This document shows positions 44,253 to 52,094 of a DNA stretch of 64,000 nucleotides, in pieces. Both the position numbers and the translations under genes were made by a program. The stretch is from Rossellomorea vietnamensis NBRC 101237 (GTDB lineage Bacteria; Bacillota; Bacilli; Bacillales; Bacillaceae_B): positions 1 through 64,000 of the forward strand of contig NZ_BCVQ01000003.1 in NCBI RefSeq assembly GCF_001591825.1, written 5' to 3'. Position 1 is the first letter of the stretch; every line of letters begins with the position of its first letter. The notes under the pieces were generated by a model. It saw only the letters and a list, made by a program, of their open reading frames with translations. It was not told the DNA's origin and did no database searches.

Positions 44253-44833
44253 ATCAACACGCATTTGAAATCGAACAAGAGCAGGACAAGAAGCTTGCCA
44301 TGTGGTTCTTTATTGCGGCGGAGGTCGTCATCTTCGCCTCCCTGTTCGGGGTGTATTTAACCCTTAGATCCCATCTATCCGATGGTCCTTCCAGTGAAGA
44401 AATGCTGGAATTGAAGAGTGTCGTAATCTCGACGGTCCTCCTACTATCAAGCAGCTTCACCATCTATGCCTGTGTCAGCTCGAGTGAAAAGGGAAAAACG
44501 AGGCAGACGCTGCTCTTATTACTACTGACCCTTCTCCTCGGAGGCGTCTTTTTGATCATGGAAGCAAGAGAATTCATCCACTACTATGAAAAAGGGTTTG
44601 AACTGGACACCAGTCCTTTCCTATCCTCTTTTTATCTATTGGTCGGGACACATGGCATGCACGTCCTGGCAGGAGTCATCTGGATGGGAATCCTGCTCAT
44701 TCACGTTGGAGTGAAAGGGGTTTGCCGGGAAACATCCTCTAGGCTTTCGGTGTTCTCCCTATATTGGCACTTCGTGGATCTCGTATGGGTCTTGATCTTC
44801 ACCCTCGTCTATCTGTTTGGAAAGGTGGGATAA
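44249..44833 (+). CDS. ctaE: Cytochrome c oxidase subunit III
   Basis: A 194-residue, five-helix subunit III of the short Bacillus type. LAMWFFIAAEVVIFASLFGVYLTLR opens the first helix with the conserved Glu; GTHGMHVLAGVIWM and YWHFVDLVWVLIFTLVYL are family signatures near the end. It supports the proton pathway and stability of subunit I. It overlaps ctaD by 4 bp (ATGA), with AGGAGG upstream. Confidence 0.95.
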   Translation: MNQHAFEIEQEQDKKLAMWFFIAAEVVIFASLFGVYLTLRSHLSDGPSSEEMLELKSVVISTVLLLSSSFTIYACVSSSEKGKTRQTLLLLLLTLLLGGVFLIMEAREFIHYYEKGFELDTSPFLSSFYLLVGTHGMHVLAGVIWMGILLIHVGVKGVCRETSSRLSVFSLYWHFVDLVWVLIFTLVYLFGKVG

Positions 44834-44835
44834 AC

Positions 44836-45102
44836 GTGAAAAAAGCTGCGTTCTTCTTCCTTTATATCATCGTGATCGGTTCCGCGATCGGCGGATATGT
44901 ACTCGTAGAATACAGCAGGGAGCAACTTGACCGTTCAACACTTCTCCTCCTGCTCTTATTCCTTGCCCTTTTATCCATCAGCCTGCAGTTGACGGTATTG
45001 ATGAAAACGAAAGCACCCCTGACAAAGTGGAAGTGGCTTTCTCTATCGAGCGGCCTGCTTGTCGGCGGGCTGACTTTTCTTTATTTATTTCTTTTAAAAT
45101 AG
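44836..45102 (+). CDS. ctaF: Cytochrome c oxidase subunit IV-like
   Basis: An 88-residue protein with three membrane helices, starting at GTG 2 bp after ctaE, 7 nt from AAAGGTGG. Position and size fit subunit IV (CtaF) of the caa3 operon; the sequence itself is weakly conserved. It ends SGLLVGGLTFLYLFLLK. Confidence 0.8.
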   Translation: MKKAAFFFLYIIVIGSAIGGYVLVEYSREQLDRSTLLLLLLFLALLSISLQLTVLMKTKAPLTKWKWLSLSSGLLVGGLTFLYLFLLK

Positions 45103-45278
45103 AAAGTGAGGGGGCAGGTTTGCTCCCTTTTTCATTTCAACTAACGTTCATACACACCCGCTGGTTTAAACATGTATGTAAAACATGACTTTTCTCCCTT
45201 CACCCCCTCTTTCAATCATGTTAAAATAATCCAAAATCAGACAAAAATTCTTCCCTTTATTGAAAGGAGATGTAGATA

Positions 45279-45515
45279 ATGTCAGAAAATAATGAGCTGT
45301 ACACCATCTTACGGACACTGGAGACCTATTCCCAATGTGACATCACCCATTCATTTTCTGAACATGATACTGACCTCTTGAAGGTTTCTTATTCCCATGA
45401 ATCCAAAGCCTTTGTCATCTCACAACATGACTCAGTGGAAACCTATCCGGACCTATCGTCCGCTTTAGCCAGGTTAGAATCATTATTAGATGATTTAAAA
45501 TGCTCCGCTCGGTAA
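45279..45515 (+). CDS. Hypothetical small protein
   Basis: 78 residues, not recognised. No membrane segment; a predicted alpha-beta-beta-alpha order (NELYTILRTLETYSQ, LLKVSYSHESKAFVISQHD, YPDLSSALARLESLLDDL) resembles small Bacillus proteins of the YkuJ size class, but no similarity is claimed. Good RBS (AAAGGAGATG). It stands alone between ctaF and the KGG genes. Confidence 0.7.
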   Translation: MSENNELYTILRTLETYSQCDITHSFSEHDTDLLKVSYSHESKAFVISQHDSVETYPDLSSALARLESLLDDLKCSAR

Positions 45516-45537
45516 ACATATGAAATTCCAAAAAAAA

Positions 45538-45577
45538 AGACCCGTCGCCGCTATCGATCGACAGGTCTTCTTTCGTT
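45538..45577. terminator. Bidirectional terminator
   Basis: AAGACCCGTCG and CGACAGGTCTT pair with one mismatch around an 11-nt loop. A-run to the left gives a T-run on the minus strand, so it mainly ends the KGG genes and also the 78-residue gene. Confidence 0.75.
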
Positions 45578-45595
45578 TCCGGACATTATCCGGTG

Positions 45596-45904
45596 CTAGT
45601 TATTGCTGTTTGAATTGTTTGAGCGGCTGGAGTTGCTTGAATTACTTGAATTACTTGAGTTACTAGAGTTGCTTGAGTTACTGGACTGACTTCCACCCTT
45701 AGCTCCGATTTCCTGATAAAACTTCTTATCGTGATTCTCGGACGTCGCTTCTCCGCCTTTTTCACCAATCTCCTGGTAGAATTCCTTGTCGTGATTCTTC
45801 GCTGTCTGTTCCCCGCCTTTACGGCCGGCTTCTTCGTAGCTCATTTTGTTGTTATTGTTATTGTTATTGCTATTGCTGCTGTTATTGTTATTGTTGGTTG
45901 ACAT
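45596..45904 (-). CDS. KGG-repeat stress protein (GsiB-like), copy 2
   Basis: A 102-residue, highly hydrophilic protein: a low-complexity Asn/Ser start, two full and one partial KGG (GsiB/YciG-type) repeats (MSYEEAGRKGGEQTAKNHDKEFYQEIGEKGGEATSENHDKKFYQEIGAKGG, about 21-71), then a (SNS)n tail. GsiB-type proteins are general-stress, LEA-like proteins in the cytosol. It shares nearly all its core with the upstream copy at 45968-46273 and lies 63 bp behind it with its own RBS (AAGGAGG). No terminator separates the two. Confidence 0.9.
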   Translation of the reverse strand: MSTNNNNNSSNSNNNNNNNKMSYEEAGRKGGEQTAKNHDKEFYQEIGEKGGEATSENHDKKFYQEIGAKGGSQSSNSSNSSNSSNSSNSSNSSRSNNSNSNN

Positions 45905-45967
45905 TATAAAATCCTCCTTAAAGTTAGTACAAGTTTATATTTCATGAAATCATCAAGGACTCAGATT

Positions 45968-46273
45968 CTAGTTATTGTTTCTGTTTGAATTATTCGAGCT
46001 GTTTGAGCTGTTTGAATTATTCGAGCTGTTTGAGCTGTTTGAATTACCCGAGTTGCTGTTGCTTAAGTTGCTGGACTGACTTCCGCCTTTTGCTCCGATT
46101 TCCTGATAAAACTTCTTATCATGATTATCTGAAGTGGCTTCTCCACCTTTTTCACCAATTTCCTGGTAGAATTCCTTGTCATGGTTCTTCGCTGTCTGCT
46201 CCCCGCCTTTACGACCGGCTTCTTCGTAGCTCATTTTACCGTTGTTATTGCTGTTGTTGTTACTGTTTGACAT
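45968..46273 (-). CDS. KGG-repeat stress protein (GsiB-like), copy 1
   Basis: A 101-residue paralogue of the downstream copy, with the same repeat core (TSDNHDKKF instead of TSENHDKKF) and a C-terminal low-complexity tail of (SNSSN) units. The tail is encoded by an imperfect 18-base tandem repeat, so its length can change by slippage. A sigma-B-like promoter 58-82 bp upstream (46331-46355) fits the family's general-stress role. RBS AAGGAGGATTTTATTT. Confidence 0.9.
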   Translation of the reverse strand: MSNSNNNSNNNGKMSYEEAGRKGGEQTAKNHDKEFYQEIGEKGGEATSDNHDKKFYQEIGAKGGSQSSNLSNSNSGNSNSSNSSNNSNSSNSSNNSNRNNN

Positions 46274-46330
46274 AAATAAAATCCTCCTTATGTTTGGTTA
46301 AATGGTGTTGTACGATTGTACATTGGTTAT

Positions 46331-46355
46331 ATACCTCGTGATTCGAAAGATAAAC
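46331..46355 (-). promoter_or_regulatory. Sigma-B-like promoter of the KGG genes
   Basis: On the minus strand GTTTAT (46350-46355), 13 bp, AGGTAT (46331-46336). Consensus is GTTTAA and GGGTAT at 12-15 bp. The KGG family is a known sigma-B regulon member in B. subtilis (gsiB), so the assignment is reasonable. Confidence 0.65.
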
Positions 46356-46483
46356 AGTTTTGGGGGTTTTTAACATTTCTGTAATTTAATTTATACTTTT
46401 TGGGGATAGGGCCTTTTAATAGAAGTGCTTTCTCGCTAGGTGTATGATGAAGATACAAGAATTGTACGAAGGAGTCCTGCAAT

Positions 46484-47677
46484 ATGGAATACATCAAGCG
46501 GGGAACATCAGCTTTCAAGCATGCCAATCTGGCTTTGTTTGCGGGAGGCTTCAGCACCTTCGCGATCCTGTGGGGAACGCAGCCACTGCTTCCGGAAATC
46601 GCCCGTGAGTTCAATGTCTCCCCGGCCACATCGAGTCTCAGCCAATCGTCCACCACCATTGCTCTGGCGATCAGTCTGCTGATTGCAGGATCGTTATCGG
46701 ATGTATACGGCCGGAAATCCGTGATGACGTTCTCATTACTGGCTTCTTCCATCCTTGCCATCTGTACGGGTTTTGCCACCGGATTTCATATGCTTGTGTT
46801 CGGACGGATCCTCCAAGGCATCACGCTCGCCGGGCTTCCCGCCGTCGCCATGGCGTATTTGGGTGAAGAAATCGAGGCGAAGAGCCTGGGGATGGCCATG
46901 GGATTATATATCAGCGGGAACTCCATCGGGGGCATGTCCGGCCGGATCATCAGCGGCGTCCTGACCGATTATTTCAGCTGGCATATTGCACTGATGGGAA
47001 TAGGCTTCATCAGTCTATTATCAAGTATCATCTTCATGACCCTGCTTCCAAAGTCTGTACATTTTGAGCCACAGAGCTTTAAGCTCACGTCCCTGTCAGG
47101 CTCCCTTTTCAGTCAGTTCAAGGTCCCGGGACTCACATACTTGTTCACCATCGGCTTTCTCTTGATGGGCGGCTTCGTTTCCCTCTACAATTACATCGGA
47201 TTCGAGCTGATCGCACCACCCTACTCACTCAGCCAGACCGTCGTCGGCTTCATCTTCATCGTCTACATCGTCGGCACCTTCAGCTCCACGTGGATGGGAA
47301 TGCTCGCCGATCAATATGGAAAAAATAAAATCCTTCCCTTGTCGCTTATCATCATGTTAGCAGGCGTCCTGACAACCCTGCACCCGAATCTATGGGTGAA
47401 AATCATCGGAATCGCCGTCTTTACATACGGATTCTTCGCAGGACACTCCATCGCCAGCAGCTGGGTCGGACGATTAGCACTCCATGATAAAGCACAGGCG
47501 TCGGCACTCTACCTTTCTGCTTATTATGTTGGATCAAGTGTGGGAGGTACAGTTAGTGGAAGCTTCTATCACCAGTGGAACTGGCCGGGTGTGGTGTGGA
47601 TGATCGTCACCCTTTCGGTTATATCGATTGGGATATCGATGCGATTGGGAAAAAGGGAAGTTGAGCGATCCACATAA
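46484..47677 (+). CDS. MFS transporter, YnfM/YybF-like
   Basis: A 397-residue, 12-helix transporter. GSLSDVYGRKSVM (about 68-80) is motif A of the loop between helices 2 and 3, and the second half has ADQYGKNKILPLSL. The GRILQGITLAGLPAVAMAYL stretch is motif B/C-like. It belongs to the YnfM-type drug/solute exporter group; substrate unknown. RBS GAAGGAG, 9 nt before the ATG. A terminator follows at 47675. Confidence 0.87.
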   Translation: MEYIKRGTSAFKHANLALFAGGFSTFAILWGTQPLLPEIAREFNVSPATSSLSQSSTTIALAISLLIAGSLSDVYGRKSVMTFSLLASSILAICTGFATGFHMLVFGRILQGITLAGLPAVAMAYLGEEIEAKSLGMAMGLYISGNSIGGMSGRIISGVLTDYFSWHIALMGIGFISLLSSIIFMTLLPKSVHFEPQSFKLTSLSGSLFSQFKVPGLTYLFTIGFLLMGGFVSLYNYIGFELIAPPYSLSQTVVGFIFIVYIVGTFSSTWMGMLADQYGKNKILPLSLIIMLAGVLTTLHPNLWVKIIGIAVFTYGFFAGHSIASSWVGRLALHDKAQASALYLSAYYVGSSVGGTVSGSFYHQWNWPGVVWMIVTLSVISIGISMRLGKREVERST

Positions 47678-47705
47678 AAAAGAGGACTCTTCGTGAAGTC
47701 CTCTT
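47675..47705 (+). terminator. Terminator after MFS gene
   Basis: AAGAGGACT and AGTCCTCTT arms (9 bp, perfect) with a CTTCGTGA loop. A-run to the left gives a better T-run on the minus strand, so it may work in both directions. Confidence 0.8.
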
Positions 47706-47781
47706 CCACCCGTCCTCAAACTAGCCAATAAGAGATAAACGGTTTTGATTAGGTTCGAGCTCGGAAAAAGATCATCCATCC

Positions 47782-47964
47782 CTACTCAATGTCCACCGTT
47801 TCTCTATACGTCATCCCTAAAGATTGATACTCTATTTGCACCTGCATGACTTTCTCATCATGAAACACGTTCACGGCATAGATCCTGTCTTCCTTTGTGG
47901 CTGTTCCGTCGTCCAAGCGATCCATTTGTTTTGCATTTGTGGGACCCTCCTTAACCCCATCCAC
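47782..47964 (-). CDS. Small hypothetical protein or gene fragment
   Basis: 60 residues from a GTG with no well-placed RBS; not recognised. The C-terminal part looks like a real strand-rich end (IYAVNVFHDEKVMQVQIEYQSLGMTYRETVDIE). A strong AAGGAGGG lies within the reading frame and precedes an ATG in another frame that stops after 20 codons. This may be a degraded or frameshifted small gene. Confidence 0.4.
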   Translation of the reverse strand: MDGVKEGPTNAKQMDRLDDGTATKEDRIYAVNVFHDEKVMQVQIEYQSLGMTYRETVDIE

Positions 47965-47974
47965 AAGCGCTTCT

Positions 47975-48256
47975 TCATCCCTCTATCTCCTTAGGCTGCT
48001 CCTCATTCCCTGCCATGTTCTTTCGAAACTCCAACAGAATCAACACGATTCCCATTCCCCCTGCAATCACCGCCAACACCAATGGTAAGGTCCCAACCTC
48101 AATCAATGCAGTTCCGAATACACCGTACCGAAAGTCCCATCCGAGTCCGCCATCTCCCATCAGCAAGCCTGAATAAACCGCAGCCGCTATAAGTGTCGAC
48201 CCATAAAGAATCGCACTGACCATCAAACAGGTTATCCCAATCCACAATCGTTTCAT
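47975..48256 (-). CDS. Small membrane protein
   Basis: 93 residues, not recognised. Three likely membrane helices (about 4-27, 32-50, 53-76) and a charged tail (RKNMAGNEEQPKEIEG). Start at 48256 with AGGGTG upstream. It is 10 bp behind the next gene (48267-48455), so they form one operon. Confidence 0.6.
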   Translation of the reverse strand: MKRLWIGITCLMVSAILYGSTLIAAAVYSGLLMGDGGLGWDFRYGVFGTALIEVGTLPLVLAVIAGGMGIVLILLEFRKNMAGNEEQPKEIEG

Positions 48257-48266
48257 CACATACACC

Positions 48267-48455
48267 CTATCTTCCAAAGAACCTCGGCAGTTGAACCCCG
48301 AGATCGAATAACGCGCTCGTCACCATGAGGATGAGCACCGGGATAACGCAGAGGATGAGAATCCATGTCCAGGTTTGGTTGGAAGATCCCTCTCTCTTAT
48401 ACTTTCTGTACACTTCTTGTACTCGCCTTTGCTTTTCATTCGTGGGTTCGGTCAT
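48267..48455 (-). CDS. Small single-helix membrane protein
   Basis: 62 residues: a charged, Arg/Lys/Glu-rich N-terminal 30 residues (TNEKQRRVQEVYRKYKREG), a membrane helix (about 34-54) and a short C-terminus. The ATG at 48455 has GGGGAGG. The longer frame (to 48590) crosses the terminator hairpin, and its ATG at 48590 would be part of it, so the short form is preferred. Not recognised. Confidence 0.6.
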   Translation of the reverse strand: MTEPTNEKQRRVQEVYRKYKREGSSNQTWTWILILCVIPVLILMVTSALFDLGVQLPRFFGR

Positions 48456-48553
48456 ATCCTTTACCTCCCCGTTTTTATACAATTGTTTCCATTCTTCTAA
48501 ACTATTCGCCGAGACCCAGTCGTAATCCTGTTTTTCCAAAGTTCGAGGAAAAT

Positions 48554-48587
48554 AAAGAAGCAACCAGTAAAGCCTGATTGCTTCTTT
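48554..48587 (-). terminator. Terminator of the 48594 gene
   Basis: AAAGAAGCAACCAG and CTGATTGCTTCTTT pair over 14 bp with one G-T pair, 6-nt loop. It is 6 bp past the stop at 48594. Confidence 0.8.
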
Positions 48588-48593
48588 CACGTA

Positions 48594-48854
48594 TTAAAAC
48601 CCCGCCCCCCTCAGGCCCACAATAAACAACCCGACCACAAGGATAAACCCAACCGGCAGCAACACCAGAATCACAGCCGATGCCTTCCTCCAAAAACCCG
48701 GATCACTGTACCAGGATGCCCAGGCAGCCCCGACATATCCGATGGCGATGATCCACCCCCATAGGTGACCGACCTGTTTCCCGACAAGGGACTGTAAAAC
48801 CAAAAACGTGCCGATTAGAATCCCTATTGACAGAAGACCAAAGTATTTTCTCAT
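48594..48854 (-). CDS. Small membrane protein
   Basis: 86 residues with three membrane helices (about 5-24, 31-47, 60-82), not recognised. It overlaps the upstream acetyltransferase by 4 bp, so the two are translated together. Start MRKYFGLLS with GGAG 7 nt upstream. Confidence 0.65.
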   Translation of the reverse strand: MRKYFGLLSIGILIGTFLVLQSLVGKQVGHLWGWIIAIGYVGAAWASWYSDPGFWRKASAVILVLLPVGFILVVGLFIVGLRGAGF

Positions 48855-49291
48855 GTCCGTCTCCATTCATACTGAATATCAGGCAGATTCTCCTCATTTT
48901 CGTGACCTCTTCCGATCACCACAAATCCGTTCTTTTCGTAAAACCTCCGGGCATTCTCATTCACTTCAAAGGTATACAGGGTCAAGCACCCGCTTGACTT
49001 CGCCTTTGCTTTATCCAGAAACAATTGACCGATCCCGAGTCCTTGATAATCAACGTGAATGTAAAGCTGACTGATTTCCGTTTTATTATATGCTGCCATT
49101 CCGGCTACTTTTCCATTTATGAGTGCCAGATCAACTTGGTACTGGCGAGTCAGGATGTTGGTTAAAAAATAGAGGTGACTTTCCACAGTATGTTTTTCCT
49201 TTTGCCCAATGGCCCGCTCCTTACTTTCCCGCCACATGGCCACGGTTTCCTTGGCATACTTCGGGTCAAAGGGAATGATCTCTGATCTCAT
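48851..49291 (-). CDS. GNAT N-acetyltransferase
   Basis: A 146-residue GNAT enzyme. HVDYQGLGIGQLFLDKAKA near 79-97 is the acetyl-CoA loop (Q-x-x-G-I-G). NARRFYEKNGFVVIGRG near 113-129 is the C-terminal motif. The N-terminal half is variable, so no substrate can be given. It is transcribed between two small membrane protein genes (49304 upstream, 48594 downstream). Confidence 0.85.
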   Translation of the reverse strand: MRSEIIPFDPKYAKETVAMWRESKERAIGQKEKHTVESHLYFLTNILTRQYQVDLALINGKVAGMAAYNKTEISQLYIHVDYQGLGIGQLFLDKAKAKSSGCLTLYTFEVNENARRFYEKNGFVVIGRGHENEENLPDIQYEWRRT

Positions 49292-49303
49292 CCATGTTCC
49301 TCC

Positions 49304-49516
49304 TCAAGAATCTTTCCTGTACTGAAAGGCAAGCGTTGACAGAATGAACGACAAGACAATCAGTAGTGGCGTTACAATCAAAATGCCAAATAAATCGGTC
49401 CTGTAATTCCACGGCACGAAAGCCTCCCATAAAATAGCCGTCCCTTTCCATAACAAGACAAAGATGAACAACGTGAAGACCAGATAAATGAGCCTTCCCA
49501 CCAATCGTTTCATCAT
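49304..49516 (-). CDS. Small two-helix membrane protein
   Basis: 70 residues: helices at about 9-27 and 43-62, with an aromatic loop (WEAFVPWNYRTD) between. Start MMKRLVG at 49516 after GGGGTG. Not recognised. 12 bp upstream of the GNAT gene, in the same small-protein operon. Confidence 0.6.
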   Translation of the reverse strand: MMKRLVGRLIYLVFTLFIFVLLWKGTAILWEAFVPWNYRTDLFGILIVTPLLIVLSFILSTLAFQYRKDS

Positions 49517-49530
49517 GGAGCACCCCAACA

Positions 49531-49638
49531 TTATTTTTTCTCTTTCAAAATCGTAAAAATCAAAAAGGAAATCAAAATCAAAAAGACGATCCCCACGCCA
49601 TTCAGAATGTCGTAGATGTCATTTACAAGATAGATCAT
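49531..49638 (-). CDS. 35-residue single-helix membrane peptide
   Basis: Read directly from the sequence: MIYLVNDIYDILNGVGIVFL, then a further isoleucine/leucine-rich helix and a basic end (KEKK). GGGGGA lies 9 nt before the ATG at 49638, and the stop TAA is at 49531-49533. One membrane helix, positive-inside end. It is first in the row of small membrane proteins. Not recognised. Confidence 0.55.
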   Translation of the reverse strand: MIYLVNDIYDILNGVGIVFLILISFLIFTILKEKK

Positions 49639-49703
49639 GCAATTCGATTCCCCCAAGTATCTTTTTCCTAATTATTTCAAATAATAGAACTTTTCACAAG
49701 ATG

Positions 49704-49740
49704 TAAAAGAGAGCTTACCCCCTCATTGGGTAAGCTCTCT
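49704..49740 (-). terminator. Terminator of the beta-lactamase gene
   Basis: 13-bp perfect arms AGAGAGCTTACCC (49708-49720) and GGGTAAGCTCTCT (49728-49740); on the minus strand TTTT follows. It starts 4 bp past the stop at 49744. Confidence 0.92.
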
Positions 49741-49743
49741 CCA

Positions 49744-50526
49744 TTATTCTTCCGGAATGATGTGCAGCTTCTCCAGCACCTCTACCGTCAGATTCTTCGC
49801 ATCTGTCCCGCTTCCGTCCAAATTGACGGCGAATACCCACTCTCCCTTATCGGTTTCCACATACCCCGTGTACCAGCCGAGTCCGAAATCCGACAGCCGG
49901 GTCCCGGTTTTGCCGTGGATGATATAGTCGTCCTGCTCTTCATTGATCATGATCCGCTTTACGGTTCTCATCTGCTGTTTGTCATAAGGCAGGCTTTCTT
50001 CCACCAGACCTTCGAAAAAATCCGTCTGCTCCCGGGCTGATATTTTCAGACTGCTGTCGAGCCAAAAAGAGTCGATGCCACCAGATAGATCTTCGTTCCC
50101 ATAATCCATCTTTTCAAGGTTTTCCTGCATCCTCTCTTCCCCGATATCACGGGCCATAGACTGATAGTACCAGATGACGGAGTATCTCATGCCGGAAGCG
50201 AGGGTATGATCCCGATTCCAGTCCGGGAACTCCCTCACTGTTCCGTCCCAGCGTTTCACTTCATATTCATCCCTGACGGCACCCGTCGATAATCCAATCA
50301 AGGCGTGTGGTACTTTGTACGTTGACTCCGGAGTATATCTCCGCTCGCTTCTCTCCTTGTTGTAAACGAATTCCTTGTCTGTCTTCAGGTTGCGGATGAC
50401 GATGGTCGCGTCTTTTCCATTCAACATGTCATCGATTTCCGGTTGAACATTGGTCTTGGCGTCGGCATACGTTCCTCCCATGACGACCAGGGCCATACTC
50501 ATGATTAGGACAGCGATTCGCTTCAT
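49744..50526 (-). CDS. Class D (OXA-type) beta-lactamase
   Basis: A 260-residue secreted enzyme hydrolysing beta-lactams by a serine acyl-enzyme. Signal peptide about 1-24 (MALVVMGGTYADA). Active-site motifs in order: S68-T-Y-K71 (Lys to be carboxylated), S116-V-I, Y142-G-N, and K206-T-G. A full catalytic set at normal spacing. Chromosomal class D enzymes are known in Bacillus species (for example BPU-1); this looks like one of that type, spectrum unknown. The ATG at 50526 has AAGGAG; the longer frame to 50610 would cross the promoter. It has its own promoter and terminator. Confidence 0.92.
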   Translation of the reverse strand: MKRIAVLIMSMALVVMGGTYADAKTNVQPEIDDMLNGKDATIVIRNLKTDKEFVYNKERSERRYTPESTYKVPHALIGLSTGAVRDEYEVKRWDGTVREFPDWNRDHTLASGMRYSVIWYYQSMARDIGEERMQENLEKMDYGNEDLSGGIDSFWLDSSLKISAREQTDFFEGLVEESLPYDKQQMRTVKRIMINEEQDDYIIHGKTGTRLSDFGLGWYTGYVETDKGEWVFAVNLDGSGTDAKNLTVEVLEKLHIIPEE

Positions 50527-50581
50527 TGCATTCCACTCCTTAAGGTTTACTAGAATGACAGGCCTATCGTTCTTGATTTTT

Positions 50582-50610
50582 AGTATACTGACAGAAACGG
50601 CAGGGTCCAA
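50582..50610 (-). promoter_or_regulatory. Sigma-A promoter of the beta-lactamase gene
   Basis: On the minus strand TTGGAC (50605-50610), 17 bp, TATACT (50582-50587). Hexamers and spacing are near-consensus, so constitutive expression is likely; no dyad typical of a BlaI operator overlaps it. Confidence 0.75.
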
Positions 50611-50656
50611 CGCCGTTTTTCATAGACTGTACCCATACAGATGGGAGGAAATAGAA

Positions 50657-52027
50657 GTGCCCCATACCAAGTTCGAAGAAATCATCCATTACATTGAAAT
50701 GCTTGCCGAGTCCGGCCGCCTCAAGCCCGGGACCCGCCTGCCGTCGATCAGATCCCTTGCAGGAGAGTTCTCATGCAGCTTGAATACTGTCATCAAAGCC
50801 TACAAAGAACTAGAGTTCAGCCATAAAATTTATGCCGTGAGTAAAAGCGGCTATTACCTGGTTGAAGATTATCCTTATAAAAAACAGACCGGTTCAGCAG
50901 TACCCGTCTATGACTTCCTATCTGCCGGTCCCGACAAACATGCCATGCCCTATCTCGACTACAAGCACTGCATGAACCAGGCCATCGACCGGTACAAAGA
51001 AGACATGTTCACCTATTCCGAGCTGCTTGGACTTCTCTCCCTGCGCGAAGAACTCGCCCGCCATCTCCGGGACCTTCAGGTGTTTACCGATTCTTCACGC
51101 ATTGCTGTCACGACGGGATCCCAACAGGCCCTCCATCTCTTGATCCGCCTTCCGTTCCCCAACGGCAAGCGGACCATCCTGACCGAGCAGCCCGCCCATC
51201 CGAGTTTCATAGAGTCTGTGAAAGACCAGCCCAGTATGGGGATTGACATCGGGAGGGACGGACCTGACCTGGAACAGCTCGAGACCATTTTTCAAAATGA
51301 AGAGATTAAATTTTTCTACCTTGTCTCGAGATTCCATAATCCCACCGGGCATAGTTACACGAACGAAGAACGGAGAAAAATCGTTGCGCTCGCTGAACGG
51401 TATGATGTGTATATCGTGGAAGACGATTATATGGGGGATCTCGATCCTGATCTGAAGCAGGATCCTATGTTTGCCTTTCAACCCAATGGAAGGGTCATTT
51501 ATACGAAGAGCTTCTCTAAAACCCTCTTGCCGGGTCTGCGTCTCGGTCTCGCCGTCCTTCCCACTGAGTTGATCGAAGGATTCAAACGTGCCAAGTTTGC
51601 CGCAGACGTCCATACACCGGTCATCACCCAAGGGGCTCTGGAGATCTATTTAAAAAACGGGATGTTCGCTGCCCACATTGAAAAGATCCGGAACCTATAC
51701 CGGAAAAAGGGAGAGGTGCTTTGCAGGGCGTATCATGCTTTCATGCCGGAGGATACGTCCTATACATGCCCTGCATCTGGCTTTTACTCTACGGTCAGGC
51801 TACCTTCTTCATTGAAAGCGAGTGATTTCATCCAACGGTTAAAGGATAAAAACGTGCTGATGCAAAGCACGGAATCCATGTACCTTGAGGAATTCATGAG
51901 ATATGATGAGCTCAGGCTCAGTGTGTCCCATGTAAAGGATCAAATGATTAGAGAAGGCGTTGCACTCATGGCAGAAACCATTCAGGAAATGATAATTGAG
52001 CGAAAAAAAGGAGTGATGTGGAGATAG
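50657..52027 (+). CDS. MocR/PdxR-type regulator (GntR HTH + aminotransferase)
   Basis: A 456-residue fusion: an N-terminal GntR winged helix (about 5-70, GTRLPSIRSLAGEFSCSLNTVIKAYKELE) and a fold-type I aminotransferase domain (about 85-450). The PLP Lys is K288 in TKSFSKTLLPGLRLG; V-E-D-D-Y (about 254-258) and F-H-N-P-T-G (about 226-231) are the other PLP contacts. Such proteins sense PLP or an amino acid derivative and often control vitamin B6 or amine genes. The GTG at 50657 follows GGGAGG by 8 nt. It is divergent from the beta-lactamase gene with a 130-bp gap; a shared regulatory link is possible but unproven. Contains a class C core (51253-51265). Confidence 0.88.
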   Translation: MPHTKFEEIIHYIEMLAESGRLKPGTRLPSIRSLAGEFSCSLNTVIKAYKELEFSHKIYAVSKSGYYLVEDYPYKKQTGSAVPVYDFLSAGPDKHAMPYLDYKHCMNQAIDRYKEDMFTYSELLGLLSLREELARHLRDLQVFTDSSRIAVTTGSQQALHLLIRLPFPNGKRTILTEQPAHPSFIESVKDQPSMGIDIGRDGPDLEQLETIFQNEEIKFFYLVSRFHNPTGHSYTNEERRKIVALAERYDVYIVEDDYMGDLDPDLKQDPMFAFQPNGRVIYTKSFSKTLLPGLRLGLAVLPTELIEGFKRAKFAADVHTPVITQGALEIYLKNGMFAAHIEKIRNLYRKKGEVLCRAYHAFMPEDTSYTCPASGFYSTVRLPSSLKASDFIQRLKDKNVLMQSTESMYLEEFMRYDELRLSVSHVKDQMIREGVALMAETIQEMIIERKKGVMWR

Positions 52028-52050
52028 TCCGTTAATCCCGCGAATTCAAG

Positions 52051-52085
52051 ATTAAAAAAGCCGGAAGACTCCCCTCTTCCGGCTT
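52051..52085. terminator. Terminator between convergent genes
   Basis: AAGCCGGAAGA (52059-52069) and TCTTCCGGCTT (52075-52085) are perfect 11-bp arms; the T-run is on the minus strand (TTTTTTAAT), so it mainly ends the 52095 gene. Confidence 0.88.
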
Positions 52086-52094
52086 CACTCTCCA

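Noticed and set aside
47904-47925. A 20-codon ORF (MQNKWIAW...) after a strong AAGGAGGG within the 47782 gene
   Set aside because: It overlaps the 60-codon frame and ends quickly; it does not resemble anything. Kept only as a note on possible frameshift.
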